Shown piece by piece: positions 1 to 5,099 of a DNA stretch of 6,991 nt. Positions within the stretch are counted from its first letter, which is position 1. Each line of letters begins with the position of its first letter. The notes beneath the pieces were generated by a model, which saw only the letters and a program-made list of their open reading frames with translations, did no database searches and was not told the DNA's origin. The position numbers and the translations under genes were made by a program. The DNA comes from Spirochaetales bacterium (GTDB taxonomy: Bacteria; Spirochaetota; Spirochaetia; Sphaerochaetales; Sphaerochaetaceae). Location: assembly GCA_022785155.1 (NCBI GenBank), contig JALFRH010000043.1, positions 1-6,991 on the forward strand, read 5' to 3'.

Positions 1-120
1 CATTGCGTAATCGATATAGCTGCGCTTCATCTGATCAGCCAGATCATATGTCAGGATTGCACCTGGACGTGTCTCCTGGCTTTCAGGAACACCAGTGGTC
101 ATATCTTCTTTATCGTCCAT
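1..120 (-). CDS. gyrA: DNA gyrase subunit A, N-terminal fragment (cut by window edge)
   Basis: GyrA is the DNA-cleaving subunit of the A2B2 gyrase, which introduces negative supercoils and relieves positive supercoils ahead of forks. Only the first 40 codons are present. They read as a short acidic leader followed by ILTYDLADQMKRSYIDYAM, which matches the conserved GyrA N-terminal stretch just before the SVI...RALPD region; the catalytic tyrosine lies outside. The ATG is chosen because a strong GGAGGG lies 4 nt upstream and the conserved stretch begins about 20 residues later. The gene starts 11 bp after the gyrB stop in the same direction, so gyrB-gyrA is almost certainly one transcript. The partner subunit next door makes the call firm despite the short fragment. 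Confidence 0.93.
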   Translation of the reverse strand, partial: MDDKEDMTTGVPESQETRPGAILTYDLADQMKRSYIDYAM

Positions 121-124
121 TTCG

Positions 125-130
125 CCCTCC
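125..130 (-). promoter_or_regulatory. gyrA ribosome binding site
   Basis: GGAGGG on the minus strand, 4 nt before the gyrA ATG, lies within the 11-bp gap after gyrB. It fixes the gyrA start and indicates independent ribosome loading on the shared gyrB-gyrA message. Confidence 0.8.
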
Positions 131-131
131 T

Positions 132-2204
132 TTAAATATCGAGATTCTGAGCATATGTAGCATTCTGCTCAATGAATTCTCTTCTAGGTTCGACTTCCTC
201 TCCCATAAGCATGGAGAAGACACGATCAGCCTCTTCTGCATCTGCAAGATGAACTTTTCCCAGCATTCTTGTTTCAGGGTTCATTGTAGTCTCCCAAAGC
301 TGGTCAGGGTTCATCTCTCCAAGACCTTTGTATCTCTGTACAGCGACCTTGTTTACGTCACCTGTAAGGGCTACAGCTTCCGCCAGTCTCTCAGGTCTCT
401 CATCCTCCGTATAAGCATAGATAGGCTTGGAGATTCTTGGACCGGAGAACTTATAGAGAGGAGGCATTGCAAAATATACATATCCTGCCTCGATGATAGG
501 TCTCATATATCTGTAGAAGAAGGTGAGGAGAAGGGTTCTGATGTGGCTACCATCAACATCGGCATCGGCCATGATGATGATTTTGTGATATCTGACTTTT
601 CCCAAATCGAAGAGTTTTTCTTCTTTCTTTTTATCTTCCTCTTCTTCGCTTTCACTCTGGCTACCGGCATTATAACGGGTAATACCTGCGCCGATGGACT
701 GGATTACAGGAAGAAGCTTCTCATTGTTAAGAACCTTTGCTTCCTGAGCCTTCTCAACGTTAAGCATCTTACCCCAAAGGGAGAGGATGGCCTGGAAGTT
801 TCTGTCTCTTCCACTTTTTGCCGAACCACCGGCAGAGTCACCCTCTACAATAAAGAGCTCACACTTCTCAGGGTCATGCATTGAACAGTCTGCAAGCTTA
901 CCAGGAAGACCGCCGCCTTCATTCTTCTTTCTGATATTATCCCTGGCCTTCTGGGCTGCAACTCTTCCAAGGGCAGCCTGAGTGACCTTATTCAGAAGCT
1001 TATCCATAACTTCAGGGAACTCATCAAAGAAGTTTGTCAACTTTTCATAAACAAGAGAGTCTACGATACCCTTTACACTGGAGTTGCCAAGCTTCATCTT
1101 TGTCTGACCCTCGAACTGAGGATTTGGAATCTTTACGGAAATAACCGCTGTAAGGCCTTCAGCAATATCTTTTGCATCAAGGGAACCGGAATATACCTTC
1201 ATATATTTCTGGCTGTTTTTGAGCTGATTATTGAAGCATCTGGAAAGAGCTGCCTTGAAACCTGAAAGGTGGGTTCCTCCTTCCCTTGTGTTGATGTTGT
1301 TTACAAAGGTGACAACCTTTTCATCAAACTTGTCGTTGTATTGAATTGCAACCTCAACAGAAACTGGATCTCCAGCTCCATTCTTTTCAGTCGTGCCTTC
1401 ACCTTCGAGGGAAATGGGATCAGATAGGACAGTCTTGTATTCATTGAGATATTTGACATAGGAAGAGAGTCCTCCTTCGGCATGGAACGACTCCTTCTTC
1501 TCTTCTTCACCACGTTTGTCTTCAACTGTAATGGATATTCCCTTATTCAGGTAACTGAGTTCCCTGAATCTCTTGCTGAGAGTATCATAGTCGAAGGAGT
1601 TCTTTTCCATGACTGTAAAATCAGGAGAGAAGCTTACAATTGTACCTGTGCGGTCTGTATCTCCGATAATCTCAACTTCTGTCTGAGGAATACCTTTGGA
1701 GTAAATCTGTCTATAGATGTGAGGGGCTCTGTGTACCACAACCTGCATCCATTCGGAGAGTGCGTTTACACAGGAAACACCTACACCATGGAGACCACCA
1801 GAGACTTTATATGCATTGTGGTCGAACTTACCACCTGCATGGAGCTGAGTAAGAACAACTTCAAGAGCACTCTTACCTTCCCCTGGATGTATATCTACCG
1901 GGATACCTCTTCCATTATCTTCCACAGTACATACTTCACCATACTCACCATTTTCAAAGTATACATGGATATCGTTACAGAAACCGGCCATGGCTTCATC
2001 AATGGCATTATCCAGGACTTCGTAGACAAGATGGTGAAGACCATCGATACCTGTAGAACCAATGTACATTCCAGGTCTCTGTCTTACGGCTTCCAGTCCC
2101 TTCAGGACAGTAATGCCAGATGAATCGTACTGGACACTGGCTTTAAGCTCATTTTCAAGCTCTTCGGCAGTATGTCCCGCAATCTTCATTTCTTCTTCGT
2201 TCAT
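132..2204 (-). CDS. gyrB: DNA gyrase subunit B (ATPase subunit)
   Basis: This is the ATP-hydrolysing subunit of gyrase, 690 aa. Domains in order: a GHKL ATPase with VLKGLEAVRQRPGMYIGST (33-51), EVLDNAIDEA (62-71, the ATP-site Glu/Asn helix), DNGRGIPVD (96-104) and GGLHGVGVSCVNALS (136-150); the transducer, with KMKLGNSSV (369-377); a TOPRIM domain with IVEGDSAGGSAKSGR (452-466, catalytic Glu454) and the DADVDGSHIRTL metal site (547-558); and the C-terminal QRYKGLGEMNPDQLWETTM (623-641). It lacks the large insert of some proteobacterial GyrB proteins and has the usual length of the short class. Two oddities: an acidic/lysine-rich insertion at about 514-530 inside TOPRIM, and LSLWGK (475-480) where LPLRGK or LPLKGK is usual. 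The GyrB call is preferred over ParE because gyrA follows directly. The first ATG is used, with AAAGG 7 nt upstream; an ATG at codon 6 is possible. Confidence 0.97.
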   Translation of the reverse strand: MNEEEMKIAGHTAEELENELKASVQYDSSGITVLKGLEAVRQRPGMYIGSTGIDGLHHLVYEVLDNAIDEAMAGFCNDIHVYFENGEYGEVCTVEDNGRGIPVDIHPGEGKSALEVVLTQLHAGGKFDHNAYKVSGGLHGVGVSCVNALSEWMQVVVHRAPHIYRQIYSKGIPQTEVEIIGDTDRTGTIVSFSPDFTVMEKNSFDYDTLSKRFRELSYLNKGISITVEDKRGEEEKKESFHAEGGLSSYVKYLNEYKTVLSDPISLEGEGTTEKNGAGDPVSVEVAIQYNDKFDEKVVTFVNNINTREGGTHLSGFKAALSRCFNNQLKNSQKYMKVYSGSLDAKDIAEGLTAVISVKIPNPQFEGQTKMKLGNSSVKGIVDSLVYEKLTNFFDEFPEVMDKLLNKVTQAALGRVAAQKARDNIRKKNEGGGLPGKLADCSMHDPEKCELFIVEGDSAGGSAKSGRDRNFQAILSLWGKMLNVEKAQEAKVLNNEKLLPVIQSIGAGITRYNAGSQSESEEEEDKKKEEKLFDLGKVRYHKIIIMADADVDGSHIRTLLLTFFYRYMRPIIEAGYVYFAMPPLYKFSGPRISKPIYAYTEDERPERLAEAVALTGDVNKVAVQRYKGLGEMNPDQLWETTMNPETRMLGKVHLADAEEADRVFSMLMGEEVEPRREFIEQNATYAQNLDI

Positions 2205-2211
2205 TGCTTAA

Positions 2212-2216
2212 CCTTT
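2212..2216 (-). promoter_or_regulatory. gyrB ribosome binding site
   Basis: AAAGG on the minus strand, 7 nt before the gyrB ATG, is a moderate Shine-Dalgarno match. It supports the first ATG over the in-frame ATG five codons later, which has only a GAAGAAGAA stretch before it. Confidence 0.5.
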
Positions 2217-2228
2217 GTGTTTAAATTC

Positions 2229-2246
2229 ATCACGCACGCGCGTGAT
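2229..2246 (-). promoter_or_regulatory. GC-rich inverted repeat in predicted gyrB leader
   Basis: ATCACGC and GCGTGAT form perfect 7-bp arms around a 4-nt loop. The same segment contains an overlapping perfect 10-bp palindrome, CACGCGCGTG (2235-2244). It sits just downstream of the predicted gyrB start point, so it could be an operator or a stem-loop near the 5' end of the mRNA. It stands out in a strongly AT-rich interval. The function is inferred only from position. Confidence 0.45.
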
Positions 2247-2265
2247 ATATAATATATAATATATC
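2246..2265. repeat. TATATAA-type tandem repeat
   Basis: Two TATATAA units (2246-2252, 2253-2259) are followed by a TATATC end unit (2260-2265), giving a 7-bp period. The tract is also flanked by 8-bp inverted arms, TGATATAT (2243-2250) and ATATATCA (2259-2266). Read on the minus strand it supplies two TATATT hexamers that can serve as gyrB -10 boxes. An easily melted tract here could respond to supercoiling, which would suit gyrase genes; that is inference. Confidence 0.6.
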
Positions 2266-2287
2266 ATATTCTCTTATTGAGGCTCAA
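2258..2287 (-). promoter_or_regulatory. Predicted gyrB-gyrA promoter
   Basis: On the minus strand, TTGAGC (2287-2282) is separated by 18 bp from TATATT (2263-2258). The -10 is preceded by TG plus one base, an extended -10. A second TATATT occurs 7 bp further on (2256-2251). The predicted start is near 2250, giving a leader of about 46 nt. The -35 lies within the 15-bp palindrome at 2275-2289. No experiment supports this; it is a pattern match. Confidence 0.45.
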
Positions 2288-2289
2288 TA
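2275..2289. promoter_or_regulatory. 15-bp palindrome between gyrB and dnaA, candidate shared operator
   Basis: TATTGAG, a central G, then CTCAATA: 7-bp arms with perfect dyad symmetry. It lies near the middle of the divergent gyrB/dnaA intergenic region. It contains a -35-like TTGAGG reading toward dnaA and TTGAGC reading toward gyrB, so a protein bound here could affect both promoters. Operator function is inferred. Confidence 0.45.
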
Positions 2290-2325
2290 GATACAGATTT
2301 TACAAGGTGTATAGTTTGATATATC
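2277..2325 (+). promoter_or_regulatory. Candidate dnaA promoter elements
   Basis: No single clear promoter is visible. Candidates are TTGAGG (2277-2282) with TACAAG (2301-2306) at 18 bp, TTTACA (2299-2304) with TATATC (2320-2325, preceded by TGA) at 15 bp, and a lone TATAGT (2310-2315). Any of them would give a dnaA leader of roughly 35-55 nt. I cannot choose between them from sequence alone. Confidence 0.3.
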
Positions 2326-2368
2326 GTTCTTGCTCTTGGAATTCTGTTGAATTATCATTGAAAGAACT

Positions 2369-3730
2369 ATGGAAGTCTTAGATCAACTTTGGAATGAAGT
2401 AAAAGAACAGTTATCGGATACCCTGCCTACAGGAGCTTCAATGCTGATTTCGAGGGTTGAACTTAAGAATATTGAAGAGGGGGTAGCCTTGATAACAGCC
2501 CAATCGAAATTCGTGTTGGACAGTATCAAAGACTATAAGACCGTTATAGAAAACGTCCTATCCGTGAAGATGGGTGAGAATATAACGGTATCCATCGAAG
2601 TATCCTCAGATACAAAAATCTCTGAAGTCAAATCACAGAGTTCGAAGGAAAATACAGGTGTTTCTCCCAAAAAGGAGACAAGTGCAAAAAACCCTACATT
2701 GAACCCCAGGTACACCTTGGATAATTTCATCGAAGGCGATAACTCGGATATTGCCTTCAGAGCCGCCCAGGTGATTGCAATGAATCCTGGAAATAATCCT
2801 TTCAATCCATGCCTCATCTATGGAGGAGTAGGATTGGGAAAGACCCATCTGCTGCAGGCTATAGGCAATTACATATACTCCAACCATCCGGATATGAACA
2901 TCATCTATGTGACTGCAGAGTCTTTCACCAATGAATTCATTGCTTCCTTCGGAAACAAGGAATCCAACAACAAATTCAAGAAGACCTACAGAAATGCCGA
3001 TGTGCTTCTGATCGATGATATACACTTCCTTCAGAAGAAGGAGTCTACACAGGAAGAGCTCTTCCATACCTTCGTGGAGCTCTATCATAACAACAAACAG
3101 ATCGTATTTACCTGTGACCGCCCTATAACCGAGCTTACGGATATTACAGATAGGCTCAGGACAAGATTCTCCAGTGGTCTCAACGTAGATTTAAGACCTC
3201 CTAAATATGAAGTCCGTGTAGCCATAGCAAAACAGAAGAACAAGGAAGAAAACCTGGATATCCCAGACAATGTCCTCGATTACATCTGCCAGGCTGTACG
3301 AACCAATGTAAGGGATCTGGAAGGAGCTTTGATCACCATAAGCGGTATAGCTAGACTTGTAGGAACGAAGGCAACCATAGAAATGGCCAAGGAACAGCTC
3401 AAAAACATGGTTGTGGAACAGGTTACAATAAATGCCAACTATTCCATAAACGATGTCTTCACAGCCACTGCAAACTACTTCAATGTATCACTTGTAGACA
3501 TGAAGGGGGCATCAAGAAGCAAAAACATCAGAATTCCTAGGCAGATTGCAATCTATATCGCCTATAACTATGGTCACTTTACACAAAGTGATATCGGCAA
3601 ATATCTCAATAAGGACCATACATCTGTAAGATATTCGGTACAGCAAGTGGAATCCTTAATTGAAATAGATGAATCTACAAGAAAGACTGTAGATGCAATC
3701 AATAGGATTATCAGTGAAAATTCCAAATAA
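2369..3730 (+). CDS. dnaA: Chromosomal replication initiator DnaA
   Basis: DnaA is the AAA+ ATPase that binds DnaA boxes, oligomerises and unwinds oriC; 453 aa, a normal length. Domain I spans about 1-83, domain II is a short Ser/Lys-rich linker (about 84-112), and the AAA+ core starts near NPRYTLDNFIEG (112-123). Walker A is GGVGLGKT (152-159), Walker B LLIDDIHF (213-220), sensor I IVFTCDRP (245-252), the arginine-finger region DRLRTRFSSGL (261-271) and sensor II NVRDLEGAL (313-321). Domain IV carries the helix-turn-helix signature, with RIPRQIAIYIAYNYGHF (388-404) and KDHTSVRYS (415-423). K415 replaces the usual Arg before DHT, and Ser replaces the second Thr. The aromatic Trp commonly found around residue 25 of domain I is absent. 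The ATG has only a weak AAAGAA upstream, but domain I begins directly after it. The likely oriC follows the stop codon, giving the protein nearby targets. Confidence 0.98.
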   Translation: MEVLDQLWNEVKEQLSDTLPTGASMLISRVELKNIEEGVALITAQSKFVLDSIKDYKTVIENVLSVKMGENITVSIEVSSDTKISEVKSQSSKENTGVSPKKETSAKNPTLNPRYTLDNFIEGDNSDIAFRAAQVIAMNPGNNPFNPCLIYGGVGLGKTHLLQAIGNYIYSNHPDMNIIYVTAESFTNEFIASFGNKESNNKFKKTYRNADVLLIDDIHFLQKKESTQEELFHTFVELYHNNKQIVFTCDRPITELTDITDRLRTRFSSGLNVDLRPPKYEVRVAIAKQKNKEENLDIPDNVLDYICQAVRTNVRDLEGALITISGIARLVGTKATIEMAKEQLKNMVVEQVTINANYSINDVFTATANYFNVSLVDMKGASRSKNIRIPRQIAIYIAYNYGHFTQSDIGKYLNKDHTSVRYSVQQVESLIEIDESTRKTVDAINRIISENSK

Positions 3731-3734
3731 AAAA

Positions 3735-3778
3735 TGTTAAAAACCTGGGAAAAACCTGTTAATTAAATGTGGAAAACT
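3735..3778 (-). repeat. 11-bp-phased tandem array of DnaA-box-like 9-mers
   Basis: Four units start at 3735, 3746, 3757 and 3768, exactly 11 bp apart. The 9-mers read on the plus strand are TGTTAAAAA, then TGGGAAAAA, then TGTTAATTA, then TGTGGAAAA. The last is an exact box on the minus strand (TTTTCCACA), the first two are one mismatch away, and the third is degenerate. The array begins 4 bp after the dnaA stop. A spacing of about one helical turn would place DnaA protomers on one face of the helix. Confidence 0.6.
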
Positions 3779-3825
3779 AATTTATATTGTGAAAAACTCA
3801 GTTAAAAAAAGTTTAGTTTTCCACA
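3768..3825. repeat. 13-bp perfect inverted repeat ending in DnaA boxes
   Basis: TGTGGAAAACTAA (3768-3780) and its exact reverse complement TTAGTTTTCCACA (3813-3825) flank 32 bp that contain another exact box (3788-3796). The match extends 4 bp beyond the 9-bp boxes. It could be two oppositely facing extended DnaA sites or a cruciform arm pair. Confidence 0.65.
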
Positions 3826-3837
3826 GGGCTTTTTGGA

Positions 3838-3877
3838 TGTGAAAAAAATGTGAATAGTTTTTAACAAGTTTTCCACA
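3838..3877. repeat. 40-bp symmetric four-box dyad
   Basis: Four 9-mers are placed with exact mirror geometry: TGTGAAAAA (3838-3846), 2 bp, TGTGAATAG (3849-3857), no gap, TTTTTAACA (3858-3866), 2 bp, TTTTCCACA (3869-3877). The two left copies face the minus strand and the two right copies the plus strand, with the dyad axis between 3857 and 3858. The outer boxes are exact TTWTNCACA matches and the inner ones are one mismatch off. Confidence 0.6.
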
Positions 3878-3911
3878 TTGCATTTCCTTTCAAAATATAG
3901 AAATGATTGAG

Positions 3912-3981
3912 TTTTTAACATTTTTGGAAGACTATATTATTACTACTAAACTGTTATATTTAATGATATAATAGATTTAAT
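3912..3981 (+). other. Candidate DNA unwinding element with DnaA-trio-like repeats
   Basis: A TTTTTAACA box-like site (3912-3920) is followed by a short spacer with GGAAG (3926-3930). Then come four trinucleotides, TTA TTA CTA CTA (3937-3948), equal to 3'-AAT-AAT-GAT-GAT-5' on the other strand. The tract from 3931 to 3981 is almost entirely A/T. Box, GC-containing spacer and trios in the same orientation match the basal unwinding arrangement described in Bacillus subtilis. The spacer of 16 bp is longer than I would expect, so the box-trio pairing is tentative. Confidence 0.5.
3964..3972 (+). promoter_or_regulatory. Predicted dnaN promoter, extended -10
   Basis: TGATATAAT is a perfect TATAAT (3967-3972) with the TGN extension. 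The region 17 bp upstream (TACTAA, 3944-3949) is a poor -35, as is common with extended -10 promoters. The start would be near 3979, leaving a leader of about 14 nt carrying the ribosome site. It overlaps the AT-rich end of the putative oriC, so dnaN transcription and origin opening may influence each other. Confidence 0.6.
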
Positions 3982-3982
3982 C

Positions 3983-3987
3983 GGAGG
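3983..3987 (+). promoter_or_regulatory. dnaN ribosome binding site
   Basis: GGAGG lies 5 nt before the dnaN ATG. It is strong and fixes the start of dnaN. Confidence 0.85.
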
Positions 3988-3992
3988 CGACT

Positions 3993-5099
3993 ATGAAATT
4001 CATCTGCCAATGCCAGACTTTAAGACAAGAAATAGAATATGCCATGGGTTTTTCCACTCAGAAGAACTCTCTCTCAATAACCAGCAACGTATATTTGGAA
4101 AACAGCGGAGACTTGCTGACCATCAAGGCCACTGACTTGAAAATGAGTTTCGTCTCAACCATCGATGTAAAAACTGTCGTTCCTGGATCCACCTCTGTTT
4201 TCTGTGAAAAGCTTGTTGCCGTCATGAAAAACCTTCCTGAAGGAGATATTGAAATCTCCGAAGAAGGTGGAAAGCTCACAATAAGACCTGTTGAATCGGA
4301 TAACAATATCAACATCAACCTGAAGACTATGGATGCTTCCAAGTATCCAGAGATTCAGGGTTGCAGTGAAAATCTTTATTTCTCCCTTCCTCAGAAAGAT
4401 TATATTGAGATGGTTGATAAGACTTCCTTTGCTGTAAGCGAAGACAACACACGTTACTTCCTTACAGGTGTATATATGGAGAAAAAAGATGAAAAACTGG
4501 ATTTGGTTGCAACAGATGGCAGAAGACTTGCATTCATCTCACGTTCTTTTGAACAGGAGATACCTTCCTTCTCTCCAGTCATCATTCCTGTAAAATTCCT
4601 TCAGGCCCTAAAGTCCATATCTTCAGGAGAAGGAGTATTCTCTTTGGCTATGGATGGAGACTCTATCTTCTCAAAGATAGGTAACAGAACCATTTCATCG
4701 ACTCTCATTAGTGGAAACTATCCAAATTATGAAAGGGTAATTCCTAAGAATTTGAGTTATACCTGCAAAATGAGGGTATCTGATTTGGAAAAAGCAATTA
4801 CCCTCAACTCAGTCCTTATTGAATCAAAATCAAAGAGAATCTTTGTAGATCTCAATACTGAAGGCGTGATGATAAGCGGAGAAGATACAGACTTCGGCGA
4901 TTCCAAGCAGATCATTCCTTGTGAGTACGATGGACCTACTGCAAAAATCAGCTTCAACTGTTCTTTGCTTCTTCCTACAGTAAAGAAGATTGAAAGTGAA
5001 TTCTTGAAGATTTCCTACAATACTCCTACAGCAGCCATGGTTTTCACTCCGGAGCCTGAAAAAGATTATATCTTTGTCTTGATGCCAATGCAAAGTTGA
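3993..5099 (+). CDS. dnaN: DNA polymerase III beta subunit (sliding clamp)
   Basis: DnaN is the ring-shaped homodimeric clamp that tethers DNA polymerase III and docks partners such as MutS and ligase. It has 368 aa, normal for the family, with three repeated clamp folds of about 120 residues. Visible family features are LVATDGRRLA (171-180) near the start of the middle-domain hydrophobic pocket, GNYPNYERVIP (241-251), the equivalent of the usual GxFPDYxRVIP, and a C-terminal FVLMPMQS (361-368) matching the usual MPMR-type tail. The start has a strong GGAGG and an extended -10 promoter nearby. The stop TGA shares one base with the recF ATG, so translation is coupled. The position after dnaA and the putative oriC is the widely conserved arrangement. 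Confidence 0.97.
   Translation: MKFICQCQTLRQEIEYAMGFSTQKNSLSITSNVYLENSGDLLTIKATDLKMSFVSTIDVKTVVPGSTSVFCEKLVAVMKNLPEGDIEISEEGGKLTIRPVESDNNININLKTMDASKYPEIQGCSENLYFSLPQKDYIEMVDKTSFAVSEDNTRYFLTGVYMEKKDEKLDLVATDGRRLAFISRSFEQEIPSFSPVIIPVKFLQALKSISSGEGVFSLAMDGDSIFSKIGNRTISSTLISGNYPNYERVIPKNLSYTCKMRVSDLEKAITLNSVLIESKSKRIFVDLNTEGVMISGEDTDFGDSKQIIPCEYDGPTAKISFNCSLLLPTVKKIESEFLKISYNTPTAAMVFTPEPEKDYIFVLMPMQS

Larger units (their letters stand above)
3731..3992. other. Putative chromosomal replication origin (oriC), DnaA-box cluster
   Basis: The 262-bp gap between dnaA and dnaN is packed with DnaA-box-like 9-mers. Exact matches to TTWTNCACA lie at 3768-3776 (-), 3788-3796 (-), 3817-3825 (+), 3838-3846 (-) and 3869-3877 (+). 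One-mismatch copies lie at 3735-3743 (-), 3746-3754 (-), 3849-3857 (-), 3858-3866 (+) and 3912-3920 (+). They are followed by an AT-rich tract at about 3931-3981. A box cluster next to dnaA, then an AT-rich unwinding region, within a divergent gyrB/dnaA neighbourhood, is the classical oriC layout. No long ORF fits here. I infer origin function; the sequence alone does not show where replication begins. Confidence 0.85.

Noticed and set aside
3..884. Long plus-strand ORF (293 codons) opposite gyrB
   Set aside because: It lies wholly antisense to well-conserved gyrB/gyrA coding sequence, has no recognisable motif or ribosome site, and its composition is that of a reverse-strand shadow.
1482..2123. 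Plus-strand ORF of 213 codons opposite the gyrB ATPase region
   Set aside because: It is antisense to conserved GHKL motifs. The Cys/Thr-rich translation shows no family features.
2216..2224. TTAAACACA (minus) as a DnaA box upstream of gyrB
   Set aside because: It is a single one-mismatch site with no neighbours in an AT-rich interval; chance is likely.
2633..3088. Minus-strand ORF of 151 codons opposite dnaA
   Set aside because: It overlaps the DnaA Walker A and B coding region, with no ribosome site and no recognisable domain.
3735..3778. Short regular repeats as a CRISPR array
   Set aside because: Units are only 11 bp with no spacers and no cas genes nearby; they match DnaA boxes.
3768..3834. 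13-bp inverted repeat followed by TTTTT as a dnaA terminator
   Set aside because: The 32-nt loop and AT-rich stem make a poor terminator, and the arms are better explained as opposing DnaA boxes.
5096..5098. TTG as the recF start
   Set aside because: ATG one codon later overlaps the dnaN stop as TGATG and gives the usual RecF N-terminus; TTG adds nothing.
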